Assembly: GCA_052387095.1 (NCBI GenBank)
Contig: JBQTJN010000039.1
Location: 1-46,611 of the forward strand
Direction: 5' to 3'
DNA length: 46,611 nt
From: JBQTJN01 sp052387095
GTDB lineage: Bacteria; Pseudomonadota; Alphaproteobacteria; Micavibrionales; Micavibrionaceae
Below the pieces are notes generated by a model. That model was not told the DNA's origin, did not search any database, and worked only from the letters and a program-made list of their open reading frames with translations. This document shows, in pieces, positions 34,950-43,404 of the stretch. How positions within the stretch are numbered: position 1 is the stretch's first letter; every line of letters begins with the position of its first letter. The position numbers were made by a program, and so were the translations under genes.

Positions 34950-36044
34950 ATGCCAAAAACAGACCCGGTGACATTTTCCGACAATCCCGCAGTCAGCGCA
35001 GCCGCCGATCCTGGCAAGTATGTCGAGATCATGGTCTCTGCGCCGAAGGTGCTTGAAAGCTGGCGCCTATCGCTCTTCAGCTATGAATGGCTGGACGGCG
35101 ATGGCCGCATCAAACCGCTGGAAGCCCTGCCTGCTCATGAACAGCACAAACGCCTCAACGCCGAAACTCTCATCAGGGCGGGCCAGCCTCTGATCAAGCC
35201 AGTCCTTGGCATCGGCATCCTTGATAATGTCGAGATCGGCAGTGGCCGCGCCGAATTCATGACCCTGGCCGCCCGCGGCGTAACACCGATTCCCGTTCAT
35301 ATCCCACGCTCGAACCTCGCTGAGTTCAAACCCTTCATGGACCGCGGCAGTGAACGCGGCAACATCCTGTTTTATATCCTGATTGCTGTCGCTATGCTGG
35401 CAGCGCTCAGCTACGCAGTCTCACAAAGCGGGCGCGGCAATCTGCAGCAATTGAGCGAGGACAAGATCAAACTCTACGCCGCGGAAATCCTGGAATATGC
35501 GAATACCATCACGAACGCGGTCAGTCAGTTGCATCTGCGCGGCTGCAAAGACACGGAGATCAGCTTTGAAAACGCCATTGTTGCAGGCTATGAAAATGCT
35601 GGCGCCCCTTCCGATAAATCCTGCAATGTTTTCAATGCTGCAGGCGGCGGCGCGCACTGGAAGGTGATGCAGCAAGAATTTCTTGGCGATCACGCAGTGC
35701 TGGACAGCATTAAAGGCGATGTTGAATTTACAGGCATGGTGGATGTAGTAGAGGTTGGTACAGACGACGGTGATCTTCTCATGCAGATTGATCTTGTTAA
35801 AAAAGAGATATGCATGAAGATGAACGAGATGCTTTCCATCGAAAATGAGGCCGATAATGCACCCGAAGATGCTCTGCTTGCGATCGTAACGACCGCCCCT
35901 TTCATAGGCGCTTATGTCGTGAACACCAACAAAGTCATAGGCGATGATTCTCAGCAATTCAGGGGGAAAACGGCCGGCTGCCGGCGGATTGAACACGCCA
36001 GCGAGGGTGCGTATTTCTTCTATAAAGTGTTGCGGGCGCGTTGA
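34950..36044 (+). CDS. Pilin-like membrane protein with fused N-terminal domain
   Basis: This 364-aa protein has two parts. Residues about 22-130 form a soluble domain of unknown family (VLESWRLSLFSYEWLDGDGR, KPVLGIGILDNVEIGSGR). At residues 135-158 a sequence resembling a class III/type IV pilin N-terminus appears (ERGNILFYILIAVAMLAALSYA). A polar, Cys-containing C-terminal region follows. I recall stand-alone proteins starting just before this hydrophobic stretch as common hypotheticals in alphaproteobacteria, but cannot check. The ATG at 35337 in the middle could be a separate start. No ribosome binding site precedes either. It may be a pseudopilin-like or minor surface protein. This is inference. 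Confidence 0.6.
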   Translation: MPKTDPVTFSDNPAVSAAADPGKYVEIMVSAPKVLESWRLSLFSYEWLDGDGRIKPLEALPAHEQHKRLNAETLIRAGQPLIKPVLGIGILDNVEIGSGRAEFMTLAARGVTPIPVHIPRSNLAEFKPFMDRGSERGNILFYILIAVAMLAALSYAVSQSGRGNLQQLSEDKIKLYAAEILEYANTITNAVSQLHLRGCKDTEISFENAIVAGYENAGAPSDKSCNVFNAAGGGAHWKVMQQEFLGDHAVLDSIKGDVEFTGMVDVVEVGTDDGDLLMQIDLVKKEICMKMNEMLSIENEADNAPEDALLAIVTTAPFIGAYVVNTNKVIGDDSQQFRGKTAGCRRIEHASEGAYFFYKVLRAR

Positions 36045-36064
36045 TTTATCTAGTTTTTTCATAA

Positions 36065-36070
36065 TTGACA
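36065..36070 (+). promoter_or_regulatory. Possible -35 box for the helical-repeat gene
   Basis: A perfect TTGACA lies about 57 bp before the ATG at 36127, in AT-rich sequence. The -10 is unclear; TAAACA or a nearby A/T hexamer at about 36088-36097 is possible. Confidence 0.35.
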
Positions 36071-36094
36071 GTGTTTGATTATTACGTTAAACAT

Positions 36095-36121
36095 ACTCCA
36101 TATTATATAAATATATGGAGT
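36095..36121 (+). promoter_or_regulatory. Hairpin that sequesters the ribosome binding site of the helical-repeat gene
   Basis: ACTCCATAT (36095-36103) and ATATGGAGT (36113-36121) are a perfect 9-bp inverted repeat around a 9-nt A/T loop. The right arm contains GGAG (36117-36120), which is spaced 6 nt from the ATG at 36127. In RNA the site would be hidden in the stem. As DNA it could also be an operator. Confidence 0.6.
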
Positions 36122-36126
36122 TACTC

Positions 36127-36312
36127 ATGGACGCCTATAACCGCCTGCGCCTTGCCAAATTTCTTGAAACGCTTCCTGCAAAAGATTTTCAAAGCTTCAC
36201 TTTATTTAATAAGACCCCTAAAGAGTCGATCCTCCGCGATGTCCGGCTCAATCAAGAAAATTTTCCTGCACTTGAAGAATTTATAAATAATTATGTTGAA
36301 TATAAAAAATAA
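36127..36312 (+). CDS. Helical-repeat protein, N-terminal part (before frameshift)
   Basis: This 61-aa frame starts at the ATG at 36127, with GGAG at 6 nt. ATG 36115 is in frame but overlaps that site. The sequence (YNRLRLAKFLETL ... ENFPALEEFINNYVEY) fits the same degenerate helical repeat that recurs in the next frame. It ends at TAA 36310-36312 directly after six A residues (36304-36309). A -1 shift there continues into a frame that reads ITLEEFLNEKV, matching the linker motif between later repeats. It is probably the 5' part of one gene with the following entry. Confidence 0.65.
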   Translation: MDAYNRLRLAKFLETLPAKDFQSFTLFNKTPKESILRDVRLNQENFPALEEFINNYVEYKK

Positions 36313-36362
36313 CTCTTGAGGAATTCCTCAATGAAAAAGTCGGCAGCGATCCTCTGAACAGC

Positions 36363-37409
36363 GTGCAGAGAAACAAGCTTGTAGAACGACTGAACGCCGC
36401 CTATCAATCCGATACCAGCACAACTTTTTCAATCGACAACGGATCCTACACATATAAGGATCTGGCAGATGCTGTTTTTCAGGGTACAGAAGTCGGCCTT
36501 AATTTTGCAAAAACGCAGATCGAGGCCTGGGAAGAATTTAGGCAGGACGAAACGAAATATACAGACTACACTTTCGTCGAATGGCTAGACAAAAATTTAA
36601 AGGCGGAACATGCAATCGAGGAAAGACCGCGCCAACTGCTGAGCAAGGCGATTACCCGCGCAACGATGTCGCAATTCAACCCGGATGTTGAAGATCTCAC
36701 TGTGGCTGAAACGCAAAAAGCCCATACTATCTACTCAGCGATTTACGACAACGATACCGGATCTGTCGGCATGGTTAATAAAATCTTTGAATTGTGGGAT
36801 CGTGAGGAGAAGCTCGAAGATATTCTCGCGGATAAAGACAAGGCATTTGCACTGACCCTGGACAATGATTTTTTGAGAAAAATACTCGGCGCAGTCGAGA
36901 TAATCCAGGAGCCGGAGCACAAAATTGAAATCACCCCGCAGCAAAGATTAAAATTCGCAAATAGCTTTAGAAATGTCAAAAATCCTGACGAAACCATGGT
37001 GTTTTATGCCGGAAGATCCCTGTCAAGTAACATGATCGCGGATGCAATTGAAAAAGATACGGATCTCGGAAGAGATCACATCAGAATGCTTTGCGATCTA
37101 CAAGTCTGCCATTACGAAGGAAACTTTGGACAATTTCTTGATGAAGACATCGACGCGGAATCCGTCAGGCCGGAACAAAGAAAAAAAATCGCCGCTTATT
37201 TCAACGCCTTGGCCCAAAAGAATAATGATGAAGAATGTTTTATCTTTGATGGCTTCAAAGCCTCGCAAGTGGCGGAGCACATTCTTGCAAACGACGCTGC
37301 TGCCCAAAAATATTTGGATATAATTATTGAAGATTGGGGCGACCCGGATGAAGAAGAAATAGAAGAGCCGCTGACATTTAATGAGTATCTTAATAAAGAA
37401 TATTCATAG
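36363..37409 (+). CDS. Helical-repeat protein, main part (348 aa from GTG; open from 36306)
   Basis: This acidic, AT-rich gene belongs to no family I recognise. It contains at least four degenerate repeats of about 70-85 residues. Each has a start like QR-x-K-[IL]-x-x-x-[FL], a central F-x-[FI]-D-[NG] or related stretch, a helix ending in Trp, and a linker such as TFVEWLDKN, NFGQFLDED or LTFNEYLNK. The frame is open upstream to 36306 and its first codons already encode the linker-like ITLEEFLNEKV. The GTG at 36363 has no ribosome binding site. Joined to the preceding frame it would give about 427 aa. No signal peptide or membrane helix is visible. Confidence 0.65.
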   Translation: MQRNKLVERLNAAYQSDTSTTFSIDNGSYTYKDLADAVFQGTEVGLNFAKTQIEAWEEFRQDETKYTDYTFVEWLDKNLKAEHAIEERPRQLLSKAITRATMSQFNPDVEDLTVAETQKAHTIYSAIYDNDTGSVGMVNKIFELWDREEKLEDILADKDKAFALTLDNDFLRKILGAVEIIQEPEHKIEITPQQRLKFANSFRNVKNPDETMVFYAGRSLSSNMIADAIEKDTDLGRDHIRMLCDLQVCHYEGNFGQFLDEDIDAESVRPEQRKKIAAYFNALAQKNNDEECFIFDGFKASQVAEHILANDAAAQKYLDIIIEDWGDPDEEEIEEPLTFNEYLNKEYS

Positions 37410-37421
37410 CGGCAAGTTAAT

Positions 37422-38789
37422 CTAGGATCGGCGCCACTTAGGCCCTTCGGGCGTATCCTCGATAATCAGCCCCCGCCCATCCAGATCCTTGCGGATCTCG
37501 TCCGCCCGCGCGAAATTCTTGTCCTTGCGCGCCTGTTGCCGCTCCGCCAGCAGCGCGTCGATCCCGGCGCTTTCCGCGTCCCCTGCGCCGCCATAACCCA
37601 GCCATGTTTTAGCATTCACACCAAAAAGCCCGAGCAGTTTTCCGCACGCCAGCAGCCGCCCTTTGAGCTCAGGTGAATTGTCTTCTTTCAAAAGCGCGTT
37701 CAGTTCGGCAATCGCCTGCGGCGTATTAAGGTCGTCGCACAACGCTTCGAACACGCCCGGCGGAATTTTTTCCGCCGTGGCTTTCATATCCGCCATCTGG
37801 TCGAGACGGACATAAAACCTATCCAGCATGCGTTTTGTCTCTTTGATCTTGGCGTCCGATATATCCAGCGGCTGCCGGTAATGCGCGCTCAATAGCGTCA
37901 GCCGCAAAACCTCGCCCGGATAATCCTCCAGCAGGTCATGCACCAGCATGAAATTGCCCAGAGATTTCGACATTTTCTCGCCGCTCACGGTCAAAAACCC
38001 GTTATGCACCCACATTTTGGCGAACGCGCTCAAATCATTCTCCGCCCCGTGCGCGCAGCAGCTCTGCGCGATTTCATTTTCATGGTGCGGGAATTTCAGA
38101 TCCGCGCCGCCGCCATGGATATCGAAGGGCAATCCCAGATGCTTTTCCGCCATTGCCGAGCATTCGATATGCCAGCCCGGCCGGCCAAAACCCCAGGGAG
38201 AATCCCAGCCCGACTGGTCCGCGCTGCTCGGCTTCCACAAAACAAAATCCGCCGCGTCTTTTTTATACGGCGCGACTTCAACGCGCGCACCGGCGACCTG
38301 CTCATCCCGGCTACGGCCCGACAGCCCGCCATACTTCTCAAAAGACGGCACGTTGAACAACACATGCCCTTCCGCCGCATAGGCATGCCCGCGCGCGATC
38401 AGCTGTTCGATCAGCGCAATCATCTCGCCGATATGCTCCGTCGCTTTTGGCTGCACGTCGGGCAGGGCCACGCCCATCGCCGCCATGTCCTCGTTATAAA
38501 TGCGCGCGTATTTTTCGGTGATCACGCTGATCGCTTCGCCGGTTTCGATAGAAGCCGTGATGATCTTGTCGTCGACATCGGTGATGTTCGAGACATAGGT
38601 GACCTTCGGGTAGATTCCGCGCAGCACTTTGCTAAGCAAATCAAACACCACCGCCATCCGGCCATTGCCGATATGGGCATAGGAATAGACCGTCGGCCCG
38701 CAGGCATAGATCCGGGCATGGCCCGCCTCGAGGGGCTGAAAAACCTCTTTTTCACGGGTCAGGGAGTTGTAAAGCCGCAAATCCGGCAT
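37422..38789 (-). CDS. cysS: Cysteinyl-tRNA synthetase
   Basis: This 455-aa class I synthetase charges tRNA-Cys. The HIGN motif is at His39-Asn42, the zinc ligand Cys30 is in YACGPTVY, and KMSKS is at Lys272-Ser276. WHIECSAMA and GGGADLKFPHHENEIAQS provide further zinc-site residues. The C-terminal anticodon domain ends in a typical ADEIRKDLDGRGLIIEDTPEGPKWRR. It is complete, single-copy here, and divergent from folE. Confidence 0.96.
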   Translation of the reverse strand: MPDLRLYNSLTREKEVFQPLEAGHARIYACGPTVYSYAHIGNGRMAVVFDLLSKVLRGIYPKVTYVSNITDVDDKIITASIETGEAISVITEKYARIYNEDMAAMGVALPDVQPKATEHIGEMIALIEQLIARGHAYAAEGHVLFNVPSFEKYGGLSGRSRDEQVAGARVEVAPYKKDAADFVLWKPSSADQSGWDSPWGFGRPGWHIECSAMAEKHLGLPFDIHGGGADLKFPHHENEIAQSCCAHGAENDLSAFAKMWVHNGFLTVSGEKMSKSLGNFMLVHDLLEDYPGEVLRLTLLSAHYRQPLDISDAKIKETKRMLDRFYVRLDQMADMKATAEKIPPGVFEALCDDLNTPQAIAELNALLKEDNSPELKGRLLACGKLLGLFGVNAKTWLGYGGAGDAESAGIDALLAERQQARKDKNFARADEIRKDLDGRGLIIEDTPEGPKWRRS

Positions 38790-38875
38790 ATTTAGCCTAA
38801 TCCAGGTGTTTTTTACTGGAAAACCCAGTCATTCTTGGTTAAATACCACCCTCAAACAAAAGGCAAGAGCTGCAT

Positions 38876-39487
38876 ATGACAGGCGATGTGATTAAACCGA
38901 AGGCTTTTACAACCGCTCAGGAACGCCCCTCCCGCGCCGAGGCCGAAAAGGCCGTTGAAGTTCTGCTGCGCTGGGCGGGCGATGACCCGTCGCGCGAAGG
39001 CCTGAAGGAAACGCCCGCCCGCGTCGTCAGTTCGTACGAGGAATTTTTCGCCGGCTACGATATGGATGCCAGGGCCGAACTCGCCAAGACTTTCGAGGAC
39101 ATCAGAGGTTTCGATGATATGGTTATCGTCAAGGATATCGATTTCGTTTCGCACTGCGAACACCACATGGTGCCCATCACCGGCAAGGCGCATGTCGCTT
39201 ATTGGCCCAACGAGAAAGTCGTCGGCCTCAGCAAGCTAGCGCGCGTCGTCGACATCTACGCCAAGCGCCTCGTGTCACAGGAAAACATGACCCTCAATAT
39301 CCTGAACACCATCAACACCGTGCTGCAGCCCAAGGGCGTGGCCGTCATGATCGAGGCCGACCATCAATGCATGTCGATCCGCGGCGTCAATAAGCGCGCC
39401 TCGACCACCGTGACGACAAGTTTTTCGGGTGTTTTCAAGGAAAGTGCTGACGTACGCGCACGGTTTTTAAAACTGACCGAAAAATAA
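38876..39487 (+). CDS. folE: GTP cyclohydrolase I
   Basis: This 203-aa enzyme converts GTP to dihydroneopterin triphosphate for folate synthesis. The zinc ligands are Cys94 and His97 in SHCEHH and Cys165 in HQCMSIRG. VGLSKLARVVDIYAKRLVSQE is the family signature. The length is normal for type IA. A perfect 14-bp palindrome, TTTCCGGCCGGAAA (39493-39506), lies just after the stop without a T-tract. Confidence 0.95.
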   Translation: MTGDVIKPKAFTTAQERPSRAEAEKAVEVLLRWAGDDPSREGLKETPARVVSSYEEFFAGYDMDARAELAKTFEDIRGFDDMVIVKDIDFVSHCEHHMVPITGKAHVAYWPNEKVVGLSKLARVVDIYAKRLVSQENMTLNILNTINTVLQPKGVAVMIEADHQCMSIRGVNKRASTTVTTSFSGVFKESADVRARFLKLTEK

Positions 39488-39765
39488 GCGTTTTTCCGGC
39501 CGGAAAGCCTAAAAACCATTCCATATTTTATAAAAATCACGTATATTCATATGACAGTAAAAACAAATACATAGGTATGTATATTATACATAATAACTGA
39601 ATCTTAAGCCCACCTTAACCAACTCCTGCCTAAACTTAAAGAGTGAGCGTAACTAAAAGTTGCTGGAAGCGTTACCCTTCTGTCCCATGTGAATAATACC
39701 CGCATTCGGGGTGGATCCAAGCGACATCAAAAGCCAAACGACGTAGACTTACGAGAGATTTTTAT
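39488..39765. promoter_or_regulatory. Leader of the GGDEF-EAL gene with overlapping palindromes
   Basis: This 278-bp region holds no gene. At 39567-39592, three arms ATACATA, TATGTATA and TATACATA form two overlapping perfect palindromes (centres GG and T), an operator-like arrangement. Further down, GTAAC/GTTAC (39650-39675) and CCC-gcattc-GGG (39699-39711) could form hairpins in a 5' UTR. I could not match them to a known riboswitch. Confidence 0.4.
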
Positions 39766-41934
39766 ATGGCGCAGGTTCAAAAGCTTATGGCTTCCGAGAC
39801 GCGTTCCTATGCGGACAAGGACAACATGAAAAATTCTATTTTCAAAAGCATGCTTGTATCCTCGCCCGTGCAGATCTGGAAAAGCCGGATCAGTTGGCGC
39901 ATCATTCTCGCCGTCTTCCTGACCATACTTTCAGTTCAGACACTCATTCTTTATCTCACTCTGCCGCAATACAAGGAAGATCGGCTGTTGCAACTGCGGG
40001 AGATTGGCCGCTCGGCTATTGCGCCCTTGCTGGATACCAAGGAAGGTTTCCTGGCCTCACCGATCACGCCCGAAGATGCGCGCAAGCTCCTGACCAGCAC
40101 CATTGTGCGCGGCATGGCGATCTATTCAAGCCAGATCGACCTGATCAGAACCTATGGCTCCCCTGTTTCGATCGTACTGAAAAACACCGATTCCCTTAAT
40201 ACATCCCATATGAGTCCAAGCGGCAGCACCTACGAAATAGTCCTGCGTTCCAGCGATCTCAGCCAGCCTTTCGTAATCGTAACCCAGCTTGAATCCAGCC
40301 ATGTGCAGCAACAGATTTTTGAGCACGTAAAACAAACGATCATGATCATGCTGCTGATGTCCGCTTTCGTTACGACAGTGCTGATGATTGCACTCGGCTA
40401 CTGGCTGCTGGAGCCTATTCTTTTTATTCGCTCGAACCTTATCGCGGCCTCGAAAGATCCTGAAGATCCGAAAATCCAGCCTTCGCCGTTCGATCCGTCC
40501 GACGAGATCGGCGGCGCCATCCAGATCGCTCAGAAACTGATCTACCAGAACGCGGAAAACATCAAGCGTATCAAGAGCGCGGCGCAGGACAAAATTCACA
40601 AGCTCGCTTATTACGACACGCTGACCGGGCTGCCCAACCGCACATTGTTTCTGCAGACGCTGACGGAAAAAATGCGCGCCGATAACGGCGATTCCTCCAA
40701 ACGCTTCGCTGTGATCGCCATCGACCTTGACCATTTCAAGGACATCAATGATTCGATGGGCCACAACGTCGGCGATTCCATCATTCGCGGCGTCGCGAAA
40801 AGATTGCGCGATGCCATGCCGTCTTCCGCCACTGTATCCCGTACAGGCGAGGACGAATTCGCCATCATGCTGCCACTCACCACCGATCTCAGCAGTGCCA
40901 AAGAGATCGGTGAGCGCGTGCTCGGTATCATCCGCACAGAACCGTTCAAGGTTTTCAACGAGCAGTTCCAGGTCCGCGCTTCCATCGGCGTTGCCGGCTT
41001 CCCGAAAGACGGCATCGATCCCGACCTGGTCCTTAAACATGCCGACATCGCGCTGAACCGCGCCAAGGAAGAAGGTCGCGACTCCGTCAAGGAATACTCT
41101 GAGGATTTCGACCGCGCCGTGCAGCAGCGCTTCCAGACATTGCGCGATCTACGCGAAGCGCTGGAACGCGGTGAGCTTTCCCTGCACTACCAGCCGCAGC
41201 TGGATCTTAAAACCGGTAATATTATCGGCGCCGAGGCCTTGCTACGCTGGTGGAAGCCCGACAACAGCAAACAGGGCGGCGCCTTCATTCCGCCTGCAGA
41301 ATTCATTCCTGTCGCCGAGCAGTCGAGCCTGATCGTGCCCATCGGCCAGTGGGTGCTGGAGACAGCCTGCACCGCCGCACAAGGCTGGAGCGAAAAACAC
41401 AATCTCGACTTACGCATCGCCGTCAACGTCTCCGCCGCTCAGTTCGGCCATGGTGATTTTGCCAGCTTCGTCGATGGCGCCCTGAAGAAAATCGGTTTCG
41501 ACCCGCGTAAGCTGGAACTCGAAGTCACGGAAAGCGTCTTCATGGAAGATATCGAACATACGATCGAAACGCTGCAGACCCTGCACGCGCTCGGCATCGA
41601 AATCGCCATCGACGATTTCGGCACGGGTTATTCGTCACTCTCTTATTTGCGCCAGTTCCCGATCGATCGCCTGAAAATCGACCAGTCCTTCATACGCAAT
41701 GCACTTAATAACCACGACGATGCCGCGATCGCCCGCACGATTATCGCGCTGGGTCATTCGCTCAACCTGAAAGTCATCGCGGAAGGCGTTGAAACTAAGG
41801 ACCATGAAAAACTGCTGCAGAATTACGGCTGCGACGAGGTGCAGGGCTATCGTTACTCCCGCCCTGTCCCGGCTGACAAATTCGTTGATTTCGCGCTCGC
41901 CTATAATAACGACCTGCGCAGCTTCGATACTTAA
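39766..41934 (+). CDS. Membrane GGDEF-EAL cyclic-di-GMP protein
   Basis: This 722-aa protein has two membrane helices (about residues 47-66 and 190-215) that bracket a periplasmic sensor region, a HAMP-like stretch, a GGDEF domain and an EAL domain. The cyclase motif reads G-E-D-E-F (361-365), a variant of GGDEF that may keep activity. The phosphodiesterase residues look complete: EAL at 490-492, the NVS Asn, DDFGTGYS (Asp616, Asp617), a Lys in LKIDQSF and Glu in AEGVET. It therefore probably degrades c-di-GMP, perhaps with regulation by the GGDEF part. The direction is inference. It is monocistronic with a long leader. Confidence 0.9.
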   Translation: MAQVQKLMASETRSYADKDNMKNSIFKSMLVSSPVQIWKSRISWRIILAVFLTILSVQTLILYLTLPQYKEDRLLQLREIGRSAIAPLLDTKEGFLASPITPEDARKLLTSTIVRGMAIYSSQIDLIRTYGSPVSIVLKNTDSLNTSHMSPSGSTYEIVLRSSDLSQPFVIVTQLESSHVQQQIFEHVKQTIMIMLLMSAFVTTVLMIALGYWLLEPILFIRSNLIAASKDPEDPKIQPSPFDPSDEIGGAIQIAQKLIYQNAENIKRIKSAAQDKIHKLAYYDTLTGLPNRTLFLQTLTEKMRADNGDSSKRFAVIAIDLDHFKDINDSMGHNVGDSIIRGVAKRLRDAMPSSATVSRTGEDEFAIMLPLTTDLSSAKEIGERVLGIIRTEPFKVFNEQFQVRASIGVAGFPKDGIDPDLVLKHADIALNRAKEEGRDSVKEYSEDFDRAVQQRFQTLRDLREALERGELSLHYQPQLDLKTGNIIGAEALLRWWKPDNSKQGGAFIPPAEFIPVAEQSSLIVPIGQWVLETACTAAQGWSEKHNLDLRIAVNVSAAQFGHGDFASFVDGALKKIGFDPRKLELEVTESVFMEDIEHTIETLQTLHALGIEIAIDDFGTGYSSLSYLRQFPIDRLKIDQSFIRNALNNHDDAAIARTIIALGHSLNLKVIAEGVETKDHEKLLQNYGCDEVQGYRYSRPVPADKFVDFALAYNNDLRSFDT

Positions 41935-41941
41935 TATTTAC

Positions 41942-42037
41942 CGTCATTGCGAGGAGGCACCAAGTGCCGACGCGGCAATCCACGCTTTCTTTTTTAAAAG
42001 TGGATTGTTTTGCTCATTTCATTCGCTCGCAATGACG
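41942..42037. repeat. Dispersed palindromic repeat, copy 4 (upstream of aroA)
   Basis: CGTCATTGCGAG (41942-41953) and CTCGCAATGACG (42026-42037) are perfect outer arms; GCAATCCA and TGGATTG follow inside. The right part is open in the aroA frame from ATG 42010. Confidence 0.92.
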
Positions 42038-42081
42038 ATATTAAACTCGACTCAATGGGCTCTGAACTGTATTTTGGCCCT

Positions 42082-43404
42082 ATGAACATCTTAACTTCCC
42101 GCAAATCAAAACCGCTCAAAGGCACCTGCAAGGTGCCGGGCGACAAATCCATCTCGCACCGCGCTTTGATGTTTGGCGCGCTCACGGTCGGCGAAACCAT
42201 TATCAGTGGTCTGCTCGAAGGCGGGGATGTTCTGCACACAGCGGACGCCATGCGCGCCTTTGGCGCCGAAATTACAAAGGGTGATGACGGGCTCTGGCGC
42301 ATTTTCGGATGTGGCATCGGCGGCCTGCGCAGCCCGGATAAAATTCTCGACATGGGTAATAGCGGCACCTCGACGCGCCTTTTGCTCGGCCTTGCCGGCG
42401 GGCATCCCGTCACCGCCACCTTCACCGGCGACGCTTCGCTCGTCAAACGTCCGATGCAGCGCGTGATTACGCCGCTGGAAATGATGGGCGCGAAATTTGA
42501 ATCCCGCGAAGGCGGGCGCCTGCCGATCACCGTTACCGGCTGCGACCAGACTCTCTCCATCGAATACCGCCTGCCGGTGGCCAGCGCACAAGTCAAATCC
42601 GCCATTTTGCTGGCGGGCCTTAATGCCGCCGGCACGACAACGGTGATCGAGCACCACCCGACCCGCAACCACACGGAAAATATGCTGCGCCATTTTGGCG
42701 TCGAGGTCACAACCGAAAATCTCGCAGACGGCGCACAGGCCATCAGCGTCAGAGGCTTCCAGGAACTGCAGCCTGGCGCTGTTGATGTGCCGGGCGATCC
42801 CAGCTCGGGCGCGTTTCCCGCCGTCGCCGCCGCGATCACGCCGGGCTCCGACATTCACCTCATGCGCATCGGCATCAGCGAGCGCCGCAACGGGATTTAC
42901 ACGACCTTGCAGGAAATGGGCGCGGATATTATTTACAAAAATAAACGTATCGAAGATGGGGAACAGGTCGCCGATATCATCATCAAATATAATGGCGCGC
43001 TCAAAGGCATCGATGTGCCGCCGGACCGCGTCCCCTCCATGATCGATGAATTTCCGGTGCTGGCCATGGCCGCTTCCTGCGCCAACGGCACCACCCGCAT
43101 GACCAATCTCTCGGAACTGCGCGTCAAGGAAAGCGACCGCCTCGCGAGTGTAGCGGAGGGTTTAAAAGCCTGCGGCGTCAATCTCGAGATGGGTGAAGAC
43201 TCGCTGACCATTCACGGCACCGGCAAGCCACCGCAGGGCGGAGCGAAAATCGCCACCGCGCTTGATCACCGCATCGCCATGAGCTTTCTCGTGCTCGGCG
43301 GCGTGAGCGATGAGCCAATCTCCATCGACGATGCCGCGCCGATCAAAACCAGCTTCCCGAATTTCGTGGAATTGATGAATGATTTAGGGACGGATATTAG
43401 TTAG
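42082..43404 (+). CDS. aroA: EPSP synthase (3-phosphoshikimate 1-carboxyvinyltransferase)
   Basis: This 440-aa enzyme of the shikimate pathway joins shikimate-3-phosphate and PEP. Signatures are GDKSISHRALMFGAL near the start, LGNSGTSTRL-like DMGNSGTSTRLLLGL, and the C-terminal LRVKESDRL and DHRIAMSFLVLG. The sequence pattern (SISHR with LLGLAGGHP and a Ser-Arg context) suggests a class II-type AroA, with modest certainty. The ATG at 42082 gives the usual N-terminus (NILTSRKSKPLKG). ATGs at 42010 and 42055 are in frame, the first inside a palindromic repeat. None has a good ribosome binding site. Confidence 0.93.
   Translation: MNILTSRKSKPLKGTCKVPGDKSISHRALMFGALTVGETIISGLLEGGDVLHTADAMRAFGAEITKGDDGLWRIFGCGIGGLRSPDKILDMGNSGTSTRLLLGLAGGHPVTATFTGDASLVKRPMQRVITPLEMMGAKFESREGGRLPITVTGCDQTLSIEYRLPVASAQVKSAILLAGLNAAGTTTVIEHHPTRNHTENMLRHFGVEVTTENLADGAQAISVRGFQELQPGAVDVPGDPSSGAFPAVAAAITPGSDIHLMRIGISERRNGIYTTLQEMGADIIYKNKRIEDGEQVADIIIKYNGALKGIDVPPDRVPSMIDEFPVLAMAASCANGTTRMTNLSELRVKESDRLASVAEGLKACGVNLEMGEDSLTIHGTGKPPQGGAKIATALDHRIAMSFLVLGGVSDEPISIDDAAPIKTSFPNFVELMNDLGTDIS

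Noticed and set aside
36303..36312. Classical programmed -1 slippery heptamer at the split repeat gene
   Set aside because: The zero-frame context is T AAA AAA before TAA, which does not fit X XXY YYZ. Only single-tRNA slippage or an indel in the A run remains, so the finding is stated as a frameshift of unknown cause.
39488..39765. Possible c-di-GMP riboswitch before the GGDEF-EAL gene
   Set aside because: The leader has small hairpins, but I could not find the conserved tetraloop/receptor arrangement or core bases of GEMM riboswitches.
14594..42037. CRISPR array
   Set aside because: The four repeat copies are palindromic, 78-96 bp long and many kilobases apart, with no spacer pattern and no cas genes.
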